DNA from: Myxococcales bacterium
GTDB taxonomy: Bacteria; Myxococcota_A; Polyangia; Polyangiales; GCA-016699535
NCBI GenBank assembly: GCA_016699535.1
Contig: CP064980.1
Location: 2,364,001-2,428,000 of the forward strand
DNA length: 64,000 nt
Direction: 5' to 3'
Shown here: positions 18,616 to 25,871 of the stretch, piece by piece
Position numbering within the stretch: position 1 is the first letter of the stretch
How the letters are laid out: every line of letters begins with the position of its first letter
Notes under the pieces: model-generated
Databases searched by the model: none
Told to the model about the DNA's origin: nothing
Seen by the model: the letters and a program-made list of their open reading frames with translations, nothing else
Position numbers and translations under genes: made by a program

Positions 18616-19332
18616 ATGCGTTATGCTTGTATTTCAGCACTGCTTTATGTCTACTTTTGGCTTGCTTTGGTTCCAGAAGCCGAAGCGCAGTTGGTGAATA
18701 CCGAAGCACGGGCCTTTCGTTTGAATACAGGCGTCTTGGGCACTCCAAGCGATGAGGACGAAAATGGTAAGCGTCATACGGAGTATTACGCTCTTCTTTC
18801 AGGGACCTATCGTTTTGGTGATCATCTAGACCTTGGTCTTGGCTTGCCTGCGTTGTTGTTTGCGCCCGAAGTTGATTTAGCCAACCCCTACGTGTTTGGA
18901 ACCTATGCTTTCATACACAAACCGGTTTGGTTGGCACTTGGTGTTCGTGCTGAGCCACCTCTGTTTTATGATACTGATTTTCGAACCTCGATTTGGTTTG
19001 GCGCAAATTTTTTTCTTGGGGACCTCTTTGAATTCGTGAGTTTTCCTTGGATACGGGTGCCCTTTTTGAATACCTCTGATCTACTGTATGGTTTAGATGT
19101 TGCTTTTGTATGGAACGTAGTTGACATTTTTGCCATGGGTCCGGTTGCCGGCATTCGCTACGACATTGATGGCTACGATACCTACAGCACCGGCTGGCGT
19201 GCTCGTTTCGTCTGGAACGAAGGCTCCAAAACGATAGCGTCTTTTTTCATCACCGCAGCTTTCAACGAGTTCCAGTTCACAAGCGACCAACTCTACCTCT
19301 TCGCCACCAGCACCTGGTTTGTGGAGTACTGA
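18616..19332 (+). CDS. Predicted outer-membrane beta-barrel protein
   Basis: 238 residues. A signal peptide ends EAEAQ, then alternating amphipathic strands rich in Phe, Tyr and Trp run to a terminal aromatic strand (ATSTWFVEY), as barrel proteins end. No family is recognised. AAGAGG lies upstream of the ATG at suitable distance. It converges with the lipoprotein gene downstream (12 bp between stops). Confidence 0.6.
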   Translation: MRYACISALLYVYFWLALVPEAEAQLVNTEARAFRLNTGVLGTPSDEDENGKRHTEYYALLSGTYRFGDHLDLGLGLPALLFAPEVDLANPYVFGTYAFIHKPVWLALGVRAEPPLFYDTDFRTSIWFGANFFLGDLFEFVSFPWIRVPFLNTSDLLYGLDVAFVWNVVDIFAMGPVAGIRYDIDGYDTYSTGWRARFVWNEGSKTIASFFITAAFNEFQFTSDQLYLFATSTWFVEY

Positions 19333-19344
19333 GAAACTCCTTTG

Positions 19345-20724
19345 CTAGCATCCTCCTAAACGGTCTACCAGGATGTTCAATATAGTATAGGTGCTGTTCA
19401 AGGTTGAAGGAACTGATCCGTAGACGTGTTGTATTTCGTTCTGTGTCTGCGGATCCGTCTCGTTTGCTAAGGCCGTAGCGAGGTCTGCTTTCAATTCGTT
19501 TTCGATCGATTTAAGTACAGGAAGTAAAAGGCATGCAACGTCCTTTGCTAATTCATTTCCACCCTTAACCAGGTCCCTTAGGCTTTTAAGGATTTGTGCA
19601 ACCACGCCGTTGAGCTTTTGAATAAGCTCGTTCACTTCTCCTAGCTCGACGCCGCTAATTTCTCCACTTGCGACCTTGGCAGCCAGTTGTCTGATCTTCT
19701 CGTTGACAGCACGAATGATACCTTCGATGATTCCAGCAATAGTTTCGGCGTCGGCTCCTTCCGGAATCGTGATGGTTGTATCGCCTTCATTGCCGATTCC
19801 AGGAATGGTGATGGACTCCCCATCCATGATGGCATGGACGGTTTGATCAACCGTAAGAGCGCTGAACTCGGTGGTGATTTCAATGGCGTAGGTGTTACCC
19901 TCATAGGTTACCGTATTGGTTTCAATGGCATTCGCGTTGCTTTTGGTGGTGGCGCTGGTGGTACGGCCGAAGTTGAAGCTGGGAGCTGTGATGGAGGGCA
20001 TGTGCTGGCTGGTATGCCATGCGGCATAAACGAGTAGAGCTAACACGAAAACTAAAACGATTGCATATTCGATAGTTCCTTGTGCATGAGCTGTGTTGAC
20101 TCCGAGTAGTTCCGAGAATGCCTTGGCCAAAAGGGTTTGTCCTTCAAGCTGCTTAGGAGCGTTTGCACTGGCAAGTTTAAGTGATGGAAAGTAACTGGCA
20201 GCGCGCTGAGTTAGCAGTGTCGCAATCACGTTCTCTGCACCAGTAAGATGTCTGAAAACAGCAAAACTATCAGAAGCAGCCACTATCACAGGTTCAAGTG
20301 CTGATGTGGGGTCAGCTAAAAAGCTTTGGAGGTCTGAGGCGGGAACGCCAAAAACTTCGCTATAGTTATTGATGACTTTTTCAAGAGGACTGAGCTGAGC
20401 ATCCGATAAAACAGTCGTGTCGAATAGTGTATCTGCCGCGTGTTGAATTAGCTCTTGTTCCGGTAAGCCATTTGGGTTGGGTAAGGTGACACCTGAGTAC
20501 ATAAGCTCGAGCATCAGAGAGGTCTTAAACGTTTCTTTATCCAAATTGTTAATCGTGGCGAAGAAGTCAAAAATAGCTGCGTCTTCGGAGACGGCGACAT
20601 CCGTTGAATCCGAAGCAGGGGAGCAGCCGATTAGGCCGGGTCCGGTGAAGCTTAGGAGGGTGAAGAGTATGGCGGCGATGCTGCGTGTGAAGATGGGTGT
20701 TTTTTTCATGACAGAAGCTTTCAT
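19345..20724 (-). CDS. Lipoprotein paralogue B with internal membrane segment
   Basis: 459 residues. The signal peptide is nearly identical to paralogue A (FTRSIAAILFTLLSF, then GLIGC lipobox). The body includes a helical N-terminal half and a hydrophobic segment around residues 220-240 (EYAIVLVFVLALLVYAAWH). A Thr/Asn-rich region with beta strands and a helical C-terminal part follow. The body is only distantly similar to A. The start could also be the Met five codons in. Unknown function; a surface or periplasmic role is inferred from the lipobox. Confidence 0.65.
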   Translation of the reverse strand: MKASVMKKTPIFTRSIAAILFTLLSFTGPGLIGCSPASDSTDVAVSEDAAIFDFFATINNLDKETFKTSLMLELMYSGVTLPNPNGLPEQELIQHAADTLFDTTVLSDAQLSPLEKVINNYSEVFGVPASDLQSFLADPTSALEPVIVAASDSFAVFRHLTGAENVIATLLTQRAASYFPSLKLASANAPKQLEGQTLLAKAFSELLGVNTAHAQGTIEYAIVLVFVLALLVYAAWHTSQHMPSITAPSFNFGRTTSATTKSNANAIETNTVTYEGNTYAIEITTEFSALTVDQTVHAIMDGESITIPGIGNEGDTTITIPEGADAETIAGIIEGIIRAVNEKIRQLAAKVASGEISGVELGEVNELIQKLNGVVAQILKSLRDLVKGGNELAKDVACLLLPVLKSIENELKADLATALANETDPQTQNEIQHVYGSVPSTLNSTYTILNILVDRLGGC

Positions 20725-20885
20725 GTGGGCGGCTTTGTCTAATTAATTGAGCAAAAACTATGCCGATAGTGTTCAAGCCAGGCACAAAAAAGCGAGTATG
20801 AAATTGCTGAACATTTGTGTCGCTGGCGCGGGGTTGGTGCTGAGCTGAGGTTTGTGCACCTGGGGCTGGGGAGCACAATCACGTT

Positions 20886-20953
20886 TTAAGTTCCCAGTAG
20901 TGTCTGGACGATGACGTGGCGAGGATGTGTTTCTTGCGGCACCCGGGCACGGG
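20886..20953 (-). pseudogene. Remnant of the 3' end of a second yjbQ gene
   Basis: Reading on the minus strand, the last codons give THPRHVIVQTLLGT and a TAA stop, resembling the C-terminus of YjbQ (here SSVVTLLGT, stop at 22821). The stop-to-start distance to the next lipoprotein gene is 161 bp here and 160 bp for the intact pair, with strong similarity throughout. I infer that a yjbQ-lipoprotein segment was duplicated in tandem and most of the second yjbQ was then lost. The upstream limit of the remnant is uncertain. Confidence 0.6.
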
Positions 20954-20989
20954 AAACTTGTGTGGTATTCGACATTTCCCTTCAGCGGC

Positions 20990-22660
20990 CTACTCGCCGA
21001 ATGAAACGCCCACATCAGCGCAATAGTAGCCAAGATTGGTTATCCAGTTTTCAACAGAGGTTACCCCTTCGTGGTCAACAACAAAGAGCTCTTCATAGAT
21101 GCCCGTTTCTATCTCTGGATGATCTGCAAGTAAGCCCTGTAATATTTCTTGAAAATCAGCGATCGGCTCACCTCTGTCGAGTGCCTGCTTAAGGCGGAAG
21201 TAGGCTACTCCGTAGTCCTCAAGCCATGACGGCATCGTGCTTCGCCAAAGAGCAAACATCGCTTGGAGTGTTGCGATCATTTCCTGGACTATCGTACAGA
21301 AAGCTTCCATTGCAGCCGCATCAGGCGATATGACGCTAAGGACATGAACAATTATCTGGGCGATTGCTTTGCGAAGGAGAGCGAGGGATTCAGCAATCCT
21401 AGAGAGTTGTTCTGTATCTTGGGTAGCCATGGCCATTTCAAGAAGTCTTTGAAGGGCCTCGAGAATTTCCTTTAGTATTCTGGCCAGAACTTCTGGTGCC
21501 ACGTCTCCGAGGTTTCCGATAAGCTCCTCGATGGCTTCACGTTCGTCGGGCGATATTTGGCCATCACTTCCAACCATTTCTAAAATAGTGCTTTCGGTTT
21601 CTGAAGTGATTAGCCGAAAATTCCCGAGGCTAACTTCAAGGTCCGCGATGTCGGTTTGAGAGATTTCGCCCTGAGCGTTGATATTCATCGGAGCAAACGA
21701 TGCTTTGACGCCGGTTTCGGTTAGCGTGAGGTTTGTGTCGATGGCACGGTTAATGTCGCGCTGAGTTACTGTTGCTGCGCGACCAATCTGAAAGTTGGAA
21801 GCTAGGTTTCGAGCCGCAAGGTTTCCAGGCCCGTTGGGTCCGTACCAGTAAATGAGGAATACGATCGCAATAAGTGCAAGTATGACTAAAGGAATGGCAA
21901 TCGCCTGCGCTTTGGCAGTGCTTGGTCCCAAAAGCTCATGGAAAGCCTTTGCGAAAAACTGCGTCGCTTTGTTTTTGTTGCTCGTCGTTCCTGCATCCAA
22001 TGACGCGAGCTCTAGTTCCGGCAGGATATTTGCAATACGATTTTTGATCCATGGCGCCACAATGGTTGTGGCTATGGCTGCTTTATCGGTGTTGAAAACA
22101 GATTTTGATAGGTTCTGGGCAAGCTTAGTGATGGGTTCTGCAAAGAGCTCTTCGGCGCGTCCCGTTAATTCACCAACCACAGTCGAACGAATGATCTCTC
22201 CGCACGCTGTGTGAAAATCTCCGTTTGGAGAATACGATAAGAAATCCCTTGTGCACGCATCCGCCTCGGGCCACTGAGGTGTGTTAAAGTTGAGCACGAG
22301 TGTTTCGATGGTTTTCTGGAGGCGATTGTCTTGTCCTGAAAGAGCTTCAGCCTGAGCGCTCAGGCGCTCGACGGTTCTTTGGAATGCAAGGCGAGGCGTG
22401 TCATTGGAAGTCCTTCGTATTGTGGCTCCCGTGTACAAAAACTCCAACACCATGGCCTCGCCGAAAGTTCCGTTTTGAAGGTTTGCAAAGAAGCTGCCCA
22501 ACCCTGCAAGAGCCTCATCCTGTGAAATTTGAACATCCGTTGAATCCGAAGCGGGCGAGCAGCCGAGTAGGCCGGGTCCGGTGAAGCTTAGGAGGGTGAA
22601 GAGTATGGCGGCGATGCTGCGCGTGAAGAGAGGTGTTTTTTTCATGACAGAAGCTTTCAT
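20990..22660 (-). CDS. Lipoprotein paralogue A with internal membrane segment
   Basis: 556 residues. Signal peptide with lipobox GLLGCSP, a helical N-terminal half, one hydrophobic segment near residues 260-280 (PLVILALIAIVFLIYWYG), then a long mostly helical region. Shared landmarks with paralogue B include LLGCSPASDSTDV, a K/HELLG segment just before the membrane segment, and the order of regions. No domain is recognised. It lies 160 bp downstream of yjbQ on the same strand. Confidence 0.65.
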   Translation of the reverse strand: MKASVMKKTPLFTRSIAAILFTLLSFTGPGLLGCSPASDSTDVQISQDEALAGLGSFFANLQNGTFGEAMVLEFLYTGATIRRTSNDTPRLAFQRTVERLSAQAEALSGQDNRLQKTIETLVLNFNTPQWPEADACTRDFLSYSPNGDFHTACGEIIRSTVVGELTGRAEELFAEPITKLAQNLSKSVFNTDKAAIATTIVAPWIKNRIANILPELELASLDAGTTSNKNKATQFFAKAFHELLGPSTAKAQAIAIPLVILALIAIVFLIYWYGPNGPGNLAARNLASNFQIGRAATVTQRDINRAIDTNLTLTETGVKASFAPMNINAQGEISQTDIADLEVSLGNFRLITSETESTILEMVGSDGQISPDEREAIEELIGNLGDVAPEVLARILKEILEALQRLLEMAMATQDTEQLSRIAESLALLRKAIAQIIVHVLSVISPDAAAMEAFCTIVQEMIATLQAMFALWRSTMPSWLEDYGVAYFRLKQALDRGEPIADFQEILQGLLADHPEIETGIYEELFVVDHEGVTSVENWITNLGYYCADVGVSFGE

Positions 22661-22820
22661 GTGAGTGCCTTTGTTTATTTAACGAAGCAAAATCCATGCC
22701 GATAGCGTTCGCGTCTGGCACAAAAAGAAGCGTGTGAAATTACTGAACATTTGCGCGTAGGCTTGGTCCTGGCTCTGAGCTGAGGTTTACGCAGCTGGGG
22801 CTGAGGAGCACAAAAGCATT

Positions 22821-23240
22821 TTAAGTTCCCAGTAGGGTCACTACAGAGCTGCGGCGGTGGGGATAAGTCCGGTGCTCCCAGAGATAAAGGCCTTGCCAGG
22901 TGCCGAGGGCAAGGTTGTGATTTTGGATGGGGATGGAGAGCGAGTTTTGAGTGAGTACGCTGCGAATGTGGGCAGGCATGTCATCGGGGCCTTCGGCGCT
23001 GTGCACGTAGGATGGGTGGCCGTCTGGTACGAGTTTGCTCATGAACTGGTCTAAGTCATGACGGACATCGGGATCGGCATGTTCACAAAGAAGGAGCGAT
23101 GCGCTGGTATGTTGCACAAACATATGCATCAAGCCTGTTTCGATGGTCGCGCCGGCTACGATGCCGCGGAGCTTGTCAGTGAGCTCGTAAAAGCCGCGGC
23201 CTTGTGTTTGGATGACTAACGATGTTTGAAAAGTCGCCAT
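22821..23240 (-). CDS. yjbQ: YjbQ/UPF0047 family protein
   Basis: 139 residues, complete for the family. The conserved segments are present: FVQHTSASLLLCEHADPDV, a His-containing HSAEGPDDMPAHIRS, and LGTWQGLYLWEHR. Family members have been linked to thiamine-phosphate synthase activity, but the physiological role is unsettled. It starts 16 bp after the putative RiPP precursor gene and so is probably cotranscribed; whether it takes part in that pathway is unknown. A second, broken copy lies at 20886. Confidence 0.9.
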   Translation of the reverse strand: MATFQTSLVIQTQGRGFYELTDKLRGIVAGATIETGLMHMFVQHTSASLLLCEHADPDVRHDLDQFMSKLVPDGHPSYVHSAEGPDDMPAHIRSVLTQNSLSIPIQNHNLALGTWQGLYLWEHRTYPHRRSSVVTLLGT

Positions 23241-23256
23241 CGCGATGGCCGGTCAT

Positions 23257-23448
23257 TTAGGAGTTAACTGGGCCTGATGGGCAAGCCAAAACGTTTTGTT
23301 TTCCGCCGCTTGAGATGCAATCAACGGCTACTGCTTCGAGTTGCTCGCGATAACTCACTTGTGGCTTTTGGTAAGGCCTGCGCTGATTTGCTGTTTTCGG
23401 ATGGCTCGGTTCTATGTTGTTTTGCTTTTTCACGAAGTTCGCTCCCAT
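23257..23448 (-). CDS. Putative RiPP precursor peptide
   Basis: 63 residues from the ATG at 23448, or 58 from a GTG at 23433 that has GGGAG eight bases upstream and gives a typical MKKQNN start; I favour the GTG. A leader-like part contains PYQKPQV (Tyr26, Pro29, Val31 in the long form), resembling YxxP leader motifs bound by PqqD-like recognition domains. The C-terminal part holds two Cys (44 and 56) around a Gly/Ser segment and ends GPVNS, with Ser as last residue. It lies 21 bp after the radical SAM gene. The precursor role is inferred from size, motif and neighbours. Confidence 0.6.
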   Translation of the reverse strand: MGANFVKKQNNIEPSHPKTANQRRPYQKPQVSYREQLEAVAVDCISSGGKQNVLACPSGPVNS

Positions 23449-23469
23449 GACTATGTAAGAAATCCTTTG

Positions 23470-24522
23470 CTACGTGACAAGAGCCAAGCGTCTTTTGCCC
23501 ACCGGTAGCTCGCTCTGATCTTGTTTAAGTATATAATCGCCAAGAGGGTCTCCGGTGTACTGGGAGGCTAGTCCTGGACAGAAGGTTGGAGGTTTTCGAT
23601 CACTAGGTAACGCGAGCATTTTCGCTCGAACCGCTTGGTTTTGTTCGCGGATCTTATCCAGTCTGGGTGAATGGTGCCAAAATTCAGAGACCAGTTGTTC
23701 GTGTAAGTTGGCGACTTTTTGACGCCATTGGACACAGGGAAAGACATCGCCAAAAGGATTGACAGTGAGGGTGGACGATCCGGTGCCGCAGTGTTTGCTT
23801 TTGTTTACGATGGGGACAGCCGAGTCGGTTTCGGGGGTGTTTGATATGCGCGATGAACGGCTCATATAGATAGTGTTGAGCTTTTCATTGGCTTTTGCGC
23901 TCGCCACGATGGCTAAAGGAGATCGATCGCCGTTGTCTCGGGGCTTAACTTCGCGATCGATTTGAAGTAGGACACCGAAGCGATCGCACAGTGCAAAAAT
24001 CTCATCGAGCTCATGTTCGTTCCAGCGCGTAAGAACAGTGTTGACTTTGACTCGCAGACCTATCTCGAGCATGTCCGCGACATTGCGTTTCCAGCGATCG
24101 AAACTTCCTGCCACTTTGGTTTGTTTGTCGTGCGTTTCTGAGCTTGCGCCGTGCAAGCTCGTCTCGATAATGAAAGGAGATATCTCCCTTTGAATGCGCT
24201 TGGCGATGTTGTGAGTTAGTGCATGAGCATTGCTTTTGATGCGCACTACAAAGCCAAGGTGTTTGGCGGCTGCTCCAATGGTAAAGAAATCTTTGTGGGC
24301 AAGAGGCTCTCCTCCGCTAAGCACTACGGTGAGTACTTGCATTTCTGCAAGATCGTTAAGGATTTCGATGTACCGCTGTGTGCTAAGGGGCTGGCCCTCC
24401 AAGTCAAGGTCGTTGTAGCAAAATGCGCAATCAAGGTTACAGGCGTAGGTCAGCTCAAACAGTACCAATCGAAGCTGATTTTCTTCCCAAGCCTGCTGAG
24501 CTGAGCGTATGAAGTGCTTCAT
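23470..24522 (-). CDS. Radical SAM enzyme, RiPP-maturase-like
   Basis: 350 residues. The [4Fe-4S] motif CNLDCAFC gives Cys28, Cys32 and Cys35, followed by the SAM-binding SGGEP at 69-73. Later Cys245, Cys263 and Cys315 (KHCGTGSS, FPCVQWR, FCPG) suggest a short SPASM-like auxiliary cluster region as in PqqE and sactipeptide or cyclophane maturases. The substrate is probably the adjacent small peptide. The start overlaps the PqqD-like gene by ATGA. The reaction (thioether, C-C link or epimerisation) cannot be told from sequence. Confidence 0.85.
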   Translation of the reverse strand: MKHFIRSAQQAWEENQLRLVLFELTYACNLDCAFCYNDLDLEGQPLSTQRYIEILNDLAEMQVLTVVLSGGEPLAHKDFFTIGAAAKHLGFVVRIKSNAHALTHNIAKRIQREISPFIIETSLHGASSETHDKQTKVAGSFDRWKRNVADMLEIGLRVKVNTVLTRWNEHELDEIFALCDRFGVLLQIDREVKPRDNGDRSPLAIVASAKANEKLNTIYMSRSSRISNTPETDSAVPIVNKSKHCGTGSSTLTVNPFGDVFPCVQWRQKVANLHEQLVSEFWHHSPRLDKIREQNQAVRAKMLALPSDRKPPTFCPGLASQYTGDPLGDYILKQDQSELPVGKRRLALVT

Positions 24523-24827
24523 GTCCTTGTAGTGCTTGCGCCGCCCGAGCGCGCGCTCGACGTTTCGACAAGAACTCCAAGCTCGAGCATTTCTTGGGTA
24601 AAGGATGCTGCATCCTGCTGAGCTTCTTCAAGAGTCGTTTCAAACGCAGATACCATGCTTTGCGTCGTTTGCTCCAAGTCCAGTCCTTCTTGAAACTTGC
24701 CGAGCATCCATGCTCCGGTATCGTTCACGGAGATGACTTCTGCTGTGTCCTGGCGAATGATTAGGCCTTCGTTTCCAAGATGGCGAAAGCGGGCTTGGTC
24801 GTTCAAACGATACTTAGATAGGGTCAT
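24519..24827 (-). CDS. PqqD-like peptide-recognition protein
   Basis: 102 residues with the PqqD fold signature: a short N-terminal strand region, GLIIRQDTAEVISVNDTGAWM, then helices (FTQEMLELGVLVE). PqqD proteins bind leader peptides and present them to radical SAM partners. It overlaps the radical SAM start by 4 bp and begins one base after the kinase-like gene stop, so translation is probably coupled. The last 15 residues are Ser/Arg/Thr-rich. Confidence 0.85.
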   Translation of the reverse strand: MTLSKYRLNDQARFRHLGNEGLIIRQDTAEVISVNDTGAWMLGKFQEGLDLEQTTQSMVSAFETTLEEAQQDAASFTQEMLELGVLVETSSARSGGASTTRT

Positions 24828-24828
24828 G

Positions 24829-25740
24829 TTAAAGAAGACGCTGCCAAAAACTTGGATTTAAAGCAAATCCAAGTCGCTTCACGGGCTTGTGGGTGGTTAA
24901 ATCATTGAGATTCTCAATTAAGCGATCGAGAATCGTTTGGTCGTGATTGACGTAAGGTGATGCTGCAACAAGGGTGGCCAGGGCTTGCCCCCTTGGCATG
25001 GCCGACAGAAAGCCGTCGGGATCTTGAATAATTCGGTAGATTCCCTTGAGAGGCCGCGCACGATCTTCTGCGATGGTGCGCCCAAAGTCTCCTGCAAAAG
25101 GCAGCGGGCAGACGGTCCAACCATCGCGGCTTGGCAGTAGAGCGTTAAGTTCATCACTAAGAATGTTATATCCTTGCTTCTCGGAGATGCCGCACAAGGT
25201 GCTCTTGCCTGCGCCCGATGGGCCGAAGAAGATATATGCTTGGCCATCGTTTTCGACTCCGGCGCTATGCAGCACAACGCCTCCTTGCTTGCAGAACTGG
25301 TAGCAACAAAGAATGCGGAAGATGTTGTCGATGGGGTCTAGGAAAAATCGGTCGTGGCGTCTACTGGTCCACACGGTGGATCGCAGACCGTGGTTTTTTT
25401 CAATTTTGGCCATCCATTGCCAGCCCATGCACCACACGGTGTCTTGCGTCTGCTGAAGCTCGATTGCGTACTGCCAGCCGCTAGGCTCGATGGTGGTAAA
25501 CAACGAAGCGTCCATTAACCGAAGCGTGATGTCTATCGGAGGAGTTGCCGTATCTTTATGTTTCGACAGGTCGCCGTAGCGCTGTTCAATCAACGCGGCT
25601 TCTTCATGGCCAAGTGCATTAAAACGATAGCGTGTTCTGGCCCAATCTACGGATACGGATGCCGTTCCCAAAGGAAGATAGTCTTGGGTCTGAGGAAACC
25701 CGCGTGGCAGCGTAGCGCCTATGCCTGTTTCGCCGAGCAT
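24829..25740 (-). CDS. HPr kinase-related protein (HprK-like)
   Basis: 303 residues. The second half carries LHSAGV, a P-loop GPSGAGKST (about 173-181) and SDEL at the position of the HprK acidic motif, then a basic region. The N-terminal 150 residues are unlike HPr kinase/phosphorylase of sugar regulation, so this is the peptide-associated subfamily that occurs with PqqD-like proteins. In some lasso-peptide clusters such kinases phosphorylate the C-terminal Ser of the precursor, and the precursor here ends in Ser. First gene of the operon. Confidence 0.8.
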   Translation of the reverse strand: MLGETGIGATLPRGFPQTQDYLPLGTASVSVDWARTRYRFNALGHEEAALIEQRYGDLSKHKDTATPPIDITLRLMDASLFTTIEPSGWQYAIELQQTQDTVWCMGWQWMAKIEKNHGLRSTVWTSRRHDRFFLDPIDNIFRILCCYQFCKQGGVVLHSAGVENDGQAYIFFGPSGAGKSTLCGISEKQGYNILSDELNALLPSRDGWTVCPLPFAGDFGRTIAEDRARPLKGIYRIIQDPDGFLSAMPRGQALATLVAASPYVNHDQTILDRLIENLNDLTTHKPVKRLGFALNPSFWQRLL

Positions 25741-25871
25741 GCGTGTAGTTTAGTCGTTTTTGATACAAAGAAAACTGCTTTATAAGCAATCAACGCATAG
25801 AGCCGGTTGATTGTCCAAAAGAGCCTGAGATCGCGCCAGCTCTGCATTCCATAAGCAGATCGATTGGAGCA

